A stretch of 64,000 bases of DNA from Capitella teleta. Taxonomy: Eukaryota; Annelida; Polychaeta; Capitellidae. Location: positions 244,305 to 308,304 of the forward strand of contig KB301649.1 in the NCBI GenBank assembly GCA_000328365.1, in the 5' to 3' direction. The translations under genes were made by a program, and so were the position numbers. The notes below the pieces were generated by a model. The model saw only the letters and a program-made list of their open reading frames with translations. It was not told the origin of the DNA and did no database searches. Positions 37,404-51,705 of the stretch are shown here, one piece after another (position 1 is the stretch's first letter; every line of letters starts with the position of its first letter).

Positions 37404-39160
37404 ATGGAGAATGATTTAGCGGAATCCGAGGTGAGATTTATTCAGGATCTTAATAATTAATCTTTTAAAAATTTTTTTGGGAGGATTTTTTTTTTCCAAC
37501 TATATTCGTAGTCACAGCGTCGATCTCGTCTTTTTCGTTGTCCCTTTCCAGTTTAGTTTGGGTGAATATCACTAGAGTCCGCTCATTTCTTAGGCAGTCC
37601 CTTCCGTTATGAGTTCGATTTCGAAATCATACTTATGATCTTAAGCCCAATAACTTTAAATAAAATGGGTAATGTTCTGGAACAACATTTATTCCTTTCT
37701 GGCCATAAACTTCTTACACACATGAAAACAATTCCTATTGGCTAACCGTATGTAGTACGGTGTTAACTATAATATACTCGGTGCATTCACATATCATTTA
37801 GGTCTGTTTTCTCGATAATAATATTTCAGAGAACTATTTTGTTGAAAATGATGCTTGAATGCTTGTGCAATTGGCATTAGGCATACGTTTGTTAAAATCT
37901 AAATTATCATACCACTATTAATCCATTGTCTCGTATACATAATACACATTAGATAGATAAATATATTGTACTCGCTGAAGCAACAATTAAGTTTGAGGGT
38001 GCATGTGCATATACATTACATAGTACAAACAAAATGAACTGATTAAATATATTGACAAAAGAGTTCATAGATTATGTGTATTTGCAACATTTACCGCGTT
38101 CTTCACATATCATTCTAGTGGCAGTAGGAATCTGTAGGACTTACTGACCGAAATAGTAAATCAAACCAGCTTATGAGCATGCAGGCAGTCCATACAACTT
38201 TAATCACAACCCAACCACGATAACATGCAAATATTTGGACATAATATACATGTATCAAATACACTGTATATTAATATTGTATACCCCAATATTCCACACA
38301 GGCTAATAAAAAGACGCTTACCCTTGTCGCTGCCAAGGACCGCGGACAGTTGACGCAAACAGCGGCCATGTCATTGGTGAACATTGGTTTACTAAAGGAG
38401 ATCATGTACGAAGGGAAGCAACACAGGTAGGCACAGGTATGACCCTTGATTTCACAGTGTACTGCATGCATTAACCAACAGGCACTTCGCCGCGCTTCTC
38501 ATCCTCACTTCGGCTTCCCTCGCCTTGCAACTTGTTGCTGGGATGATGTCCTTATTCATCAGCAACGTGAGGCATTATTACAGCAAGTACAACGACGACC
38601 CAGCAGGTGCATGCTGTATCCACCTTTGTGGCTGCCAGTGTAGTTGGAAGGCACCTGAAGATCAATGTTGCTCATCTTTGTGTCCAATCGAAATCACGAC
38701 GAATACGTATGAAGAACATGAGATGAGAATTCTCCAGCAGAATGCTGAGATGCATAAGAATGCTTTCGACGCTCAACTTGATGAGTTGAAGACAAAACAC
38801 GAAGTAGAGCATTTAATGGTAGTGCTTGACCGCGCCAGATCTGAAGAGCAGAGGCTCAGAGCCATGGGTGGTGACCCCAAAAATGACATCGAAGAGGTCA
38901 ATCGGCAGCTGAAGGGCATCACGGAGGAGTTAGCCGCTGCGCAGGAGAGGAAGAAGGCTTTAGAGAAAGCCCTTTCCGAAGCAGAGATCTCTCGCCGCCA
39001 GAGCAACGCTCTCGTTGTTCACGCTGAGAACATTGAACGTAACTTTGTCTTGAAGAAGATCACCTTTTGGCAAAATGGCGTCAACTATCTGTTCTATGTG
39101 GTCCTCGTTATCAACGCCTTTATCACTGGTTTGGGACTGACAGATTCCTCCAGGGCCTAA
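37404..39160 (+). CDS. Ninjurin-family protein with a cysteine-rich coiled-coil insertion between the two transmembrane helices
   Basis: Exons: 37404-37430, 38302-38426 and 38482-39160 (831 nt, 276 aa); introns 871 and 55 nt. Residues 10-50 carry the ninjurin signature ahead of the membrane: ANKKTLTLVAAKDRG, then AAMSLVNIGLLKEIMYEG, equivalent to ASKKSAAESMLDIALLMANA in NINJ1. First membrane helix about 53-77 (LLILTSASLALQLVAGMMSL). Second about 249-270 (NYLFYVVLVINAFITGLGL), closely like NINJ1 VFIIVVVNIFITAFG. In ordinary ninjurins (about 150 aa) the helices are separated by a short loop containing KYDLNNPAK; here YYSKYNDDPAGA marks the same spot and about 150 extra residues follow. The extra part has eight cysteines in 24 residues (95-118) and then a charged heptad-rich coiled coil to about 225. 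If topology follows NINJ1 (both ends outside), the insertion faces the cytosol. The frame is open throughout; an alternative 57-nt intron around the cysteines has a poor acceptor. Family role: plasma-membrane rupture and adhesion. Confidence 0.88.
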
Positions 39161-40229
39161 ACGAGCAAAAGAAGTGCCTTGGAAGAGCTAAAATGAATTT
39201 CTTTTTGATATCTTTTTTGTACAATTCCCTGTTCGGTTGATGCAATTCTCACGCAATATTCGGGGTTTTTTTGGAGGCGAGGATATACGGATCCGGCGTC
39301 CGGTATCAGAATATTGGTGATTTTCTTTATCTGCGCATTGCTAGGCGTTACATTTACGAGTGCTGCGATATAACCAACTCCTTCAGAGCGAAAATAGGAG
39401 AGTCTCTCAGAGCACAATTTCGGGTTTAAGTATGAATGGTATGCGTTGTAGAACACTAATAATTATTTGGTTTCAATGTAGGACAGCCATTTTTAAGTTA
39501 TTGCACGAACAGTTTTAATTTTTTCCGTGAATATCATGCGATTATCATGGACGCTAAATTTAGCACAGCCGGGGTCGGCGTCCTAGGAAAATGAACTTCA
39601 GAACTGCGTAATTAATAAATGTACTGTAATCAAATCCCGATATTAGTAAGTAAATCAAATGAAAACAAACAACTGCTACACGACCTGTCTAAAATGATTT
39701 CGCACATTTCGACCAGATATGACACCAATGAATAAAAGAATTCTGATAGAAAGACGGGTATCGGTATTGGTTCATTACAGGCACTAACTCCAGCAGTACA
39801 ATACCCGAATAATTAAGTTTTTAAATAATTGAGATTCTTCAACCATAGTGTAACATGTGTTTGGGTCAAGTATCAAGATATATGGCATGCGGGAAGAACT
39901 ATGAAATACTGAACGCGATTATTCATCGGCACCATAAACTTTATTGCTGTGATTGACACTGAGCATGAAGCTATAACAAAAGGGATAAATTGGAATAAAT
40001 ATGTGTACATAAAATGGTAATTGACTCACTATTTTTGGTGGGAAAATGTCATTGTCTAACGAGCAGACGACGCCACAGCGACCATAACGCATATTACATC
40101 TCCCTTTTCTCGGTTTGATACAAAACCCCTAATTAGCATGTTCGATACAAAATCAAATCAATACAACGCAAAATCGTTCAGCATGGACGACAATTTTTTT
40201 CCTCTGGTTGACCTCAAGACCCCTGGTTG

Positions 40230-41160
40230 ATTGGTATGTAAGTTAATAGTCCTCTTATTGATCAGCGCTTATATTTGCCATCGATCGACGTGTTGACGAT
40301 TGTCCTCTGGGTGATTGTCTTCTGAGGTCATCATGACCTCTGGTTGATCGTCATCTGGTTGATCAACGCTTGTCAGCACCTCAAACTTCGACATCGGACT
40401 AATGTGTTGACAATTTCTTCTATACTCTACTCCCTTTTCACCAATTAAGGATGGAGTATGTAAGTAACCGTTCCAAGTAATCGTCTGGCATCTTCTTTTG
40501 ACTCCTTTGGCATTTTCTGGAAGGCCTCCACCTTCTCTGGATCTGGTTTGATTCTATCTTCAGTGAGGACATGACCCACATACCTGAGTGCTCTCAGTCC
40601 TGCTTCCGTCTTTTTAGGAATAAGTGTAAGATTGGCTTCTTTACGCGGTTTCATGAACAACTTCGTAAGTTCTCCCAGTTCTTCAAGAGTCGATGCTGCT
40701 TAAATGACATTGTCCACTGCCACAAACGTGTTCGGAATCTCTTCAATGGTCTCGTCCATTGCTTGTTGCAAGAGTTCAGGGTGGATCTAATTCCAAATGG
40801 TAGGCGTCTGTACTTGTAACTCCCAAAGGGTGTTGCAAAACTACACAACTTGCTACTTTTCTCATCCAATGAAATCTCGTAGACACCTTGTGTTGCATCA
40901 TTCTTTGCAAAGTATTTTACTTTGGGTGAGTTGCTGCATGGTTATTTCTTCGGTAGTGTGCATCGGAGAGTGTTCTCTGCGGACCACTTTGATAGCAATG
41001 AGCTTTGCGTGGAAGGTGCAACACTTTTTTCTAAGGCATTTTCTCCGCAGAAGTAAGGTAGTGCATACTGCAGGTTCCAGAGGCTTGACACATGCACCGA
41101 CATGCAGTGAGCTTTAAAGGAATATTTGACTTCAAGACAATTAACAGTGCCCAAATCTCG
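40230..41160 (-). mobile_element. Old Ty3/gypsy reverse-transcriptase relic
   Basis: Minus-strand frames carry gypsy RT words (FGSYKYRRLPFGIRS, then LRYVGHVLTEDRIKPDPEKV). The relic is broken in several places and looks old. A charged tail-like segment continues to about 40230. No LTRs recognised. Confidence 0.7.
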
Positions 41161-41346
41161 ATGTCAGGATGTTGGTGCGTCTCGTGAGATCCTCGGTGCA
41201 GCGAATTGGTTGCAGTTTACTGTCGAAGCTGGTCCTCGGACTATGACACAAAGGTGCCGCTGAAATACACAAGAGAGACTTCTCTGTGCTGGTTGGGATT
41301 GAAGTGGAGCAGATTTTTCCGCTTCGAATTTGATGTGCAGATCAGC

Positions 41347-41614
41347 GTGAGCATGATGGGGTTTTATGGCTCCACCCCATCCATTCGGGTGACGGGCGCC
41401 AGAATAAAAGGCCCGGGACCGGGGTTTCCCCCTACTCTTATCGAGGGTTCTTTATCCTGCATACCACCATAGACAGTAGTACACAGCGCCCGGCCTTGTT
41501 ACACAGTTGGGCAGCACTGCAGAGTCACCGAAGAATTACAATTATAATAATCATAATTCACAATCATAACGCCCGTGGCCTGATCGGGTCTCAAACCCGG
41601 GACCTCGACCCCCA
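41347..41614 (-). mobile_element. SINE copy between two gypsy relics, head truncated
   Basis: Same body and tail as the 25.7-kb SINE; it retains the B-box region (TCTCAAACCCGGGACC on the plus strand) but loses the A box. It is inserted in gypsy-derived sequence, so it is younger than that. Confidence 0.85.
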
Positions 41615-41725
41615 ACATGCCTTTCAGGGCCGATTGTGTGTCCGCACAAATGCTGCATCCTGTGATGTAGTTTTCGATGGCTTTCATCATCCCAGGCCAA
41701 TATATAGGAGTTATGGTGATTTCAA
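41612..41725 (-). mobile_element. Fragment of gypsy integrase zinc-binding region
   Basis: Minus-strand reading gives YWPGMMKAIENYITGCSIC, the typical integrase N-terminal segment. It lies upstream, in the minus-strand sense, of the RT relic at 40.2-41.2 kb, the reverse of normal pol order, so the two are probably separate insertions or rearranged. A SINE sits between them. Confidence 0.6.
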
Positions 41726-42014
41726 GATGCAGTCAGACTCTCTTAATCCACCCTCGTCCGTTCCCAAGGAAATGGGCGGGTTAACAAAAAGAGTGGATTA
41801 CATTTCAGACAACAAACAAATGAAAAAAAAAAAAAAAAACGAAAAAAAAAAAAAAAAAAAAAAAACAGTCAGAGACGTGAACAGGCAATTTTTGAGAAGG
41901 GAATAGAGAAAGAATGAAGGACTAAACGAACAAAATGAGGAACAAAATTGAGATAATAATGCACTCAGAATGAAAATCATAGCGTTTTACATATGTGAGA
42001 GTTGATCATCTTTA

Positions 42015-42731
42015 AAGGGAGGGAGAACTGGTTGAAAATGGACTTTGAGTCGTTATTTGATGCACCAAAGATGATTCTTATGTCTGGCCCACACAAGGAA
42101 TATCATCGCTAACGATTTCGCGGGAGATATAATGCTAATTAGGCGTGACGTCAGTCGCTGTGATGAAACACCGAGTTCCCCATCTTTTACAATGGGTCTC
42201 GTCATATCACCGTGTCCTGCGACTAAACCCCTGGATATTTTTTTTATTTTCTTTTCGGAAATAGATAGAATAATCATTTTGCCACCAGTCAGGCGCAAAC
42301 AAAAAATATTTTTCGCTATTTTTCTTATTTTAACAAGCGATTTTCTAGGACACCTACCACGTTTCTCATCCTGAAACAGTAAAAAGGTCAGCCAGAGTGC
42401 ACCACGCATGCGCTTTCGTTTCGTAAACAACAAAGATGTCCATTTATGGCGAAGATACTCTGCTCTGATTGGCTGAAATCGATAGCTTCACGAGGGGAAC
42501 GGGACCAATCAGCCATCAGCCAAACCAAGCCATCAGCTGACGTTTGCCTCCTATACTTCGCAATGGAAGCCATTCTCCCATAGGCGCAATGCTAACCCCG
42601 ATATTTGAAATGCATTATTTCCTTACGCTTGCATCCAGGCATGGTGTTTTTGGCACGGAATGCTATCAATTGGTGCTATGAGTCAATAGAACATCACTTA
42701 AAATTTAGTTCCCCATCCCTTTAATGTCCTA
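42015..42731. mobile_element. Nonautonomous DNA transposon (MITE-like), copy 2
   Basis: 717 bp, highly similar end to end to 11804-12499 (for example GACTTTGAGTCGTTATTTGA and CACAAGGAATATCATCGCTA in both), same ends and TA flanks. The inner reading frames are not conserved between copies, so they are chance. Confidence 0.85.
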
Positions 42732-42902
42732 TATCATGTAAAATATTGATCTGTAACCAAATATGTCAATTATAAAAATACTGGCCTATATTATATCTAC
42801 ACATTGATGTAATTTGATTTCAAAACAAACTATCATGAACTAAGATATATGTAAAAGGGATGCATAACGCATTCTAGAACCATAACGCCAGAGTCACTCA
42901 GG

Positions 42903-44154
42903 TGTGACGATGAACCCTATTTAAAGCTGGCTGCAGGGCAAACGACTTTTTTCGCGTTTTGGGGTCACGGCATTGACCAACGGATTAGTACTGCGCGCTT
43001 CGCAACTCCCTCCAGTTTTTCCAGTTTCCAGTATACGTGATATTCTCAAATAAACGTGGAAACCCTTTCCGGAAAACGGCCTTGAATTCTTTGGTATTTG
43101 GAAACAAGTGCCGTTCACATTGGCGCCCAATAAGGGACTTGGAATTAAGGAGGGAGAGTGCCTTCATTAAGGCCACTACAGTGGAGCTTTGCGGTACAGT
43201 GACGACGCGACGACGACGAGACTTGGTGACGAAGACAGGACCAAGGCCGTTAGGACCACGTGGACAACTAGGATCGACCAAGAACCAAAGTACGGAGGAT
43301 TGGCCGCTCGAAGGAAGATCCGCTCGTCCACTGAGCAGACAACGAGTGCAGCAACAGCTGACTGAGGACGCTAAGGTCAACTTGCGTAGTGTCCTTGTAC
43401 GAAAGGTGTGTCAGTGAATTGTGTACTGGTATCATTGAAAATAGCATTTTTGGCCTTAATACGAATTGGTAAAATTAATAATATCCCCTTGTTAGTCGGA
43501 ACTAATGCTCTTCGTGTGGGTGAGGGACAAGCAGAGCAGGGTGCTCTGAGGGTTAGGCTAAGGAAGGCTGTGGTCCTACCACCCAATGCTACATCAACAG
43601 TTGAGGGCGAGGTGGACCAGTTGAAGGCGGCTCAGAACTCCATCGTGGGAGAAGTGGGCGTCTTGGAGATGATCTCGCAGATCACTCTACCTGCAGGTGT
43701 AAGAGTCCTTCCTACCCTAGTAGAGATCCCTCAGAAGGGCAAGTTTTGTTTGTGTATAGAAAACTGTAGCCGGCGTTGCATTGAACTTCCTGCGAAGCTC
43801 GAGTTGGCAAGCCTGACTATGGCTTCTGTAGTACAGGGCTGTCAACAGGCCAGTACAGCTACAGCTTCTGATGGTTTGAGTACGGAGCAATTTTTATCTT
43901 TATTTTCACTTCCATCAATTCCGGAATCTGACCGATGGGAATTGAGTGATTTGTTATTGGGTTCAAGACATCTGTTTGCGACAAGTGACTTTGAGCTAGG
44001 ACGCACAGAGGCGGTGCGACATCGCATTGATCTTACAGATCCAATGCAGTCTCCTATCAGGCAACGGTATCGAAGGATTCCGCCAGCAATGTTTGAGGAG
44101 GTAAGGCAGCATATAGAGATGATGCTGGCCTGTAATGTTATAAGACCGTCGTCC
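42903..44154 (+). mobile_element. Partial Ty3/gypsy retrotransposon, 5-prime LTR to start of reverse transcriptase
   Basis: A probable LTR runs from about 42903 to 43119 with a TATTTAAAG box near its start. A TTGGCGCCCAATAAGGGAC primer-binding-like site follows. The body from about 43400 encodes a protease-to-reverse-transcriptase reading frame ending in the RT N-terminal signature (RQRYRRIPPAMFEEVRQHIE) at the gap. No right LTR is seen after the gap, so the element is either cut short or has its other half in the gap. The visible frame is open over about 750 nt, suggesting a fairly recent insertion. LTR limits are estimates. Confidence 0.75.
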
Positions 44155-44204
44155 NNNNNNNNNNNNNNNNNNNNNNNNNNNNNNNNNNNNNNNNNNNNNN
44201 NNNN
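44155..44204. other. Assembly gap (50 N)
   Basis: Run of 50 N that cuts a gypsy reverse-transcriptase reading frame on the left; host intron-like sequence of the dehydrogenase gene lies on the right. True length unknown. Confidence 0.98.
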
Positions 44205-44268
44205 TGAATCTTGAGTTATATTAGTCTTGTCATTTAGATGGAATATCAGATGCATTGACCAACTACTG

Positions 44269-44309
44269 GTAATTAATTAATTAATTAATTAATTAATTAA
44301 TTAATTAAT
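44269..44309. repeat. (TTAA)n microsatellite
   Basis: About ten copies of AATT/TTAA, between the assembly gap and the first visible dehydrogenase exon. Confidence 0.95.
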
Positions 44310-44369
44310 AGGGCAACGAATTTCCAATAATTATGTTCCCTTCTCATGATCCAACACTTTTCCTTTCAG

Positions 44370-45916
44370 GAGCATTTCAAAGTGTCATCAAGATTTACGG
44401 ACATTATGACCTCCTCGTGAATAATGCAGGCATCGGGAGCACCCCGGATTACGAGCATCTACTCCGAATCAATCTGGTGAGAAGCGCTAGTAACGACGCA
44501 TAAGATTGAACCTGGCCGCTGCTCACATTTTTCAGTCTGCTGTGATTGAGGGAACACTGTCTGCGATGAGTCACATGAGGAAGGACAAAGGAGGCAGAGG
44601 TGGTCTCATCGTCAACATCGCTTCCACGACAGGTTCGTCAGCTGCGGATGCTAAACGGCGGGTCATTTCAGAGCTGTGTCCTGCTGAGTCCTGCCCAGGA
44701 ACATTGTATGATTAATTTATGTAAACAGAATGCATGTACTACGTATACTTACTTGCTAACCTACGGGAACGTATAGATTAGATTATGCTTTATAAGTGGT
44801 ACAAAATCTATTGTGTATCTTGAACTACATGTGTATCTCCATGCACACAATTTGTAATTCTAATCATACAGTTACATGTAATCCATACCACATCATGTAT
44901 GGGCATGCCTGTTCCACACAAGACATGACTGTTCCACACTAGACATGACTGTTCCATACTAAACATGACTGGTTCATACTATACATGACTGTTCCACACT
45001 AAAACATTATTGTTCCATACTAGACATGACTGCTCCATACTAGACATGACTGTTTCATACTAAACATGACTGCTCCATACTCGACATGACTGTGCCATAC
45101 TAAACATGACTGCTCCATACTAGACAGGACTGTTCCCTACTAGATATGACTGTTCCACACTAAACATGACTGTTCTATACTAGGCCTGACTGTTCCATAC
45201 TAGACATGACTGTTCCATACTAGACATGACTGCTCCATACTAAACATGACTGTTCCATACTAGACATGACTGCTCCATACTAAACATGACTGTTCTATAC
45301 TAGACCTGACTGTTCCATACAAGATATGACTGTTTCATACTAAACATGACTGTTCCACACTAAGACATTATTGTTCCATACTAGATATGGCTGTTTCATA
45401 CTAAACATGACTCTTGCCTCTTCAGGACTAGCACCTGCACCGTTCGCACCTGTGTATGCGGCGTCCAAACACGGAGTTGTCGGATTTAGTCGAAGTTTCG
45501 GACCAGCCGTAGAGCCACTAGGAGTGAAGGTCCTATGTTTGTGCCCGTCGTTCGCAAACACAGAAATTCATCTCGGACGTCTAAAATACGTTGAGAAATG
45601 GGAAACAATTGACCGTATAATGGAGTGAGTATGTCTACCAGAGCAATAATCACATAAATGTACTTGACATGCACAGTTAACCACTTCAGATAATCAGTCG
45701 ACGAGGTCAGATTTGATATGTACAGCATCAACGAAATTCTAGTTCGACATGTATGGAATTGCTCATTTTACGATCAACGTGTTTTTCTTTGCCTGCAGAG
45801 TGTCTGAGGTGGCTTCTGCGTTTGCGAAGTTGGTCGACGAAGAGGTGAATGGGTCCGTGCTTGGTGTCTACCACGACGGAGCAGAATATCAATTTCGAAG
45901 AAAAGCCAGACTCTGA
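44370..45916 (+). CDS. 15-hydroxyprostaglandin-dehydrogenase-like short-chain dehydrogenase, C-terminal four exons (N-terminus not seen)
   Basis: Exons: 44370-44476, 44536-44632, 45426-45624 and 45799-45916, all with clean GT-AG borders and matching phases. The first begins in mid-codon, so at least one upstream exon is missing. Visible SDR parts: LLVNNAGIG, the structural Asn in LLRINLSAVIEGT, GLIVNIASTTG with the catalytic serine, VYAASKHGVVGFSRS with the catalytic Tyr-xxx-Lys, and the LCPSFANTEI segment. Spacing and words match 15-PGDH (ASKHGIVGFTRS, ICPGFVNTAI). The enzyme family oxidises hydroxyl groups with NAD; the substrate here cannot be told. The expected TGxxxGIG Rossmann exon is not found in 39.2-44.4 kb. 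It may lie in the assembly gap at 44155-44204 or upstream of the retroelement, or the copy may be truncated. The second visible intron carries a 20-bp minisatellite. Confidence 0.87.
44908..45413. repeat. 20-bp minisatellite in dehydrogenase intron
   Basis: About 25 copies of the unit ACTGTTCCATACTAGACATG with variants (CTCCATAC, ACTAAACATG). A 40-bp higher-order alternation is visible. It ends 12 bp before the exon at 45426. Confidence 0.93.
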
Positions 45917-48118
<2,202 letters not shown>

Positions 48119-48282
48119 TCATCGCCTGATTCGGAAATCTCGAGCGCTTAGGCTTTGATTCCTGGCCCACATTCTGTTGAGGCAATTGACCCCCAGAACG
48201 CAGCCTAGTAGGATGACCACGCACATGATAACCGCTCCAAACGCATTGGTCACCACATTGAAACTGTAACCAGGATCGAGAC
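48119..48282 (-). CDS. Small single-pass membrane protein, paralogue A, last exon
   Basis: Minus-strand exon starting after a good acceptor (CTCCTTTTCAG) in phase 1 and reading 53 residues to a stop. It opens GLDPGYSFNVV, then a membrane helix (AVIMCVVILLGCVLGVN), then a basic tail ending FRIRR. The helix shares C-x-x-IL-x-x-C-x-x-G/S-VN with its two neighbours at 50.6-51.7 and 52.4-52.9 kb, and the intron phase is the same. The first exon, expected to encode a signal peptide, is not certain: a phase-compatible exon lies at 49618-49516 (MLDISDF start) and another at about 48670-48620, but neither looks like a typical signal peptide. Function unknown. Confidence 0.6.
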
Positions 48283-50332
48283 CTGAAAAGGAGAAAGATC
48301 GGAAATCAATCTAGAATTCGAGATAGTTTGATGTTGAATCAATTGCAGCGTCAGACAGGGATAAACACACGTGAGCGTTGGGGCGTGGCATGAATTATTC
48401 ATTTCGTCGAATCAATTAGGAACAAGGCCCTAAACTATCAAAAGGTAAAAGCTGTGATTCGTGTGGAGTGTATCGCACAGGGCAGGTGCTGTTTTGTTAA
48501 TAATGTTGTTGCTTGCTGTTTGCCTCTTGTTTATTGCATGCACTAGAACCACTAGCTGAGTGCAACAATCGATGCTCTGCGATGACGTAACAATTATGAA
48601 TATGGCTGTTCACCTCGCCAGAATATCATGGGCGATGTGTATACATACTCCAGCAGAGTTGACATCTTTAATGTGGCACATAATTATAACGAACAACGAC
48701 AAACAACAAACACATTTCAGAGAGCAAAAATATATAAATACAGGAGGTATACATATATATTGCATGAAAGAATAATATACAGCTAATATATACGAAAACA
48801 AACAATGTATAAAAAAAACAAAAAAAAATGTTGAAAAAGAAAAAGTGATTGTACTGTATGGATAAATGACCGGCCAGGCAGGCATATTTAGATGAGTTTT
48901 GGTCAATTTGGTTGAAAGGCAAGCACGTCGTCAGACCGCACGGCCATTAATCCCCAAAGGAACCCGACGACATTAGATACTAGCCGTTAACTGATACACA
49001 AAAGGATCTCACACATGTTTTAAGCGCCCAACAGATCTCCCTAAAATTATCACTGGACTAAGTGATAATTCTGGTGTGACGTCACAGGAGGCTTAGATTG
49101 CTAGCTTGATTACTCCGCTGAAGAAAAAAAAATTCCAATAGGTTTTTCAGAAAGGGAAAGAACATGAAAGAGTTATCGATTGGAGTTATTCGTCAGTGAA
49201 ACATCCCTTTAATTATTACCCCCTCTCCATTGTTCATTCATTTTTGTTCCTTAATGAGATCTTCCTACCATAACATCATATCCTGAATTACACTGTATAA
49301 GTGGCTGTTGATATCTACATGGACTAGCGATGATCCATTGATCTATACTACAGTATAATATGTAATGGTAGCACACAGCAGGTAGTTTGCAATCGTGTTT
49401 TCTCTCCGTGCCTAATGTTATAGCATGGTTATCCTTATGAATCTAAAGTTGTTTCCATTCAAGGTTTTTAGTCGTATTACCTAGTCATTTACCAACACTA
49501 ACAACGGCGGCTTACATGGATCACTCATCACAGAGCAACATCCCTGGGCGCCAAAGAAGCAAGCAAGCAGGTCCAGCGAGCACAATGGCGTTATCGCAAA
49601 ATCTGAGATGTCAAGCATTTCATCAATATGCATGGAATAATTTTAGATAGCTGTAGAAAAACTAAAGAAAATGCAAGAATTGTGATGCTTCTGACTGATA
49701 GATGGTCATCTCATTCCATAATGTGTGATCTTTCTCTCATTGGGTTCTTTCCAACCACCAAGCACACCTTTCCAAACAGAGCTCAATAATTATGTCAAGA
49801 TAGCATTCTTATAAATTTAGTTTGTTCAATTTATTCATATTGTTTTCAAAAAAAAAAAAAAAAAAAAAAAAAATTCAGGCTCTCGCACATTTGCTCGTTT
49901 GATCGTTAGCCTATATCGAGGTATGCGAGATACAATATTGACATATTGACCAATTGTATGGCTTATTTGTGCCGTCAAGATGTCATTAGAGATGTACCCG
50001 CTGTGTTACATAACTTACGTGTAAAATTGTACACCACAATCATGATCATTAGATGCAGGAATTGAGTGGGTGGACAGCGGTTGTTTCTACTCAATTAATA
50101 GTCTGTGCCCATGCTAAAATGAACTCGTTTTCCTATCTCTGTTGCATGCTAATCAATGCTCCAGACATTTTTTTCAGACAATAATTTCTTTGTCGCTGCA
50201 ATTGAGTTGTTTACACCTGTGACAGGTGTGATGATCATAGGAAATCTCACGATCAGCGAATAAGGGCAGAAGAGAGAGAGAGAGAAAAAAAGAGAGATAA
50301 AAATCAGAGCGACAAATATTCATAACTATGAG

Positions 50333-50372
<40 letters not shown>

Positions 50373-50605
50373 TAAAACAAAAATGGAAGCATACCAAGAT
50401 ATGGAGGAAGTATTTCAACACGGAACACGAAAAACAACGATATTCTTATTGAGTGAGCTTGACTGACACAATCAAGCTTTAGATTATGAAGGAACGATTT
50501 TGTGTATGGAAACAAATAATGAGCGTCTGCCAGCAGCCAATCAGGAGTCATTCTTGACTAGCCAATCAGCTTGCGTCGTCATCACAATGACGTCACATCA
50601 CATCA

Positions 50606-51705
50606 TTATTCTTCTAGACGACCACATTTGTTGTGGACAACGTTGACTCCAATTGCGCAAGCGGTGAGGATTGAGAAGCAGATTCCGAGCGCGATGCCGA
50701 CGTGCATGAGGACGTTGATTCCAGCCTGGGCGTCGATGCCTGCAACCACAAGTAAACCTCGTCAGTGAAGATTATAATAAGAAAACATCGACCCCAACAG
50801 CGTAAAAGCAAATGCGCCCTGTGACCACCAATTATAAAAGAACACTGATCGAGGCACCTGGTGGTTACAGACAATGAGGGATTCAATCACTGTACTTTAG
50901 TACAATTACTATGTATCATGGAATATATCAATGATACAAAGATCGGTCAAATCCCTTGCCTTTCTGCTTCCTAATGAAAACCAAAGACAAAATAGATTCA
51001 TTTGGTGGGTGACGCACAATCCCATCCAATTCCCGATTTGCCACCCTAATTTATCGCCTTCTTGGTAAAAATGTGATTGTAGCTTCGGCCCTAATTGGAG
51101 CCTTGCCCGGATTGTGTGAACATATGATACCCCCCTCCCCTCCTTCATCGTATGCTGACCATCGGGGCACTAGTGAAGCATGTGTCACGATGCCTGAGTC
51201 TAGCCAGAAGGAGGCCCCTGCCGCGTGCTCTGCCATCTACCTGGCCAATTTGTTGTGATCACCTGTCATATGTCGCACATATAGGCGCGTTTTGCAGCCG
51301 CACCTTTTCCGTGTGTGCATTTCATTTGCGTTCACCGTTTCCTTTGGTATTTATGCAGACATGTTATTCTTGTATAGACGATTCATTCCCGGAAACTATT
51401 AGCCAGTGTGCGACTCATAAATAGTCCAACTTGTTTCATAACCTGGATTACACAATAATTATAATATTAATAAGTTTATATAATGTATCAGTCTTTTCGT
51501 GCAGCATCCGGATTAGCTTTTATAATCCCATATCTGCATCATTATACAATACACACTCCTTTAATGAGCTTATTGTATGACACTACAGAATGTACACATG
51601 ATATACAGTATTTAAAAGTAAGAATGAAGTAATGCACTTACTCTCTTGAGCAGCAGCCAGGAGGATAACTTGGCAGAAGGCGAGGGCGAAGAGTAGCCGA
51701 GACAT
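50606..51705 (-). CDS. Small type I membrane protein, paralogue B (65 aa, two exons)
   Basis: Exon 1 51705-51642 encodes a signal peptide (MSRLLFALAFCQVILLAAAQ) and ends in phase 1 at GTAAGTG. Exon 2 50739-50606 follows acceptor GGTTGCAG, reads IDAQAGINVLMHVGIALG, then ICFSILTACAIGVN as the membrane core, a short NKCGRLEE tail and a stop. Mature length is about 45 residues with almost no ectodomain. It shares exon plan, intron phase and membrane signature with paralogues A and C. No known family is recognised. The intron is 902 nt. Confidence 0.75.

Noticed and set aside
42053-42433. 126-codon minus-strand frame inside the MITE copy
   Set aside because: The frame is not kept in the other copy at 11804-12499 and matches no transposase.
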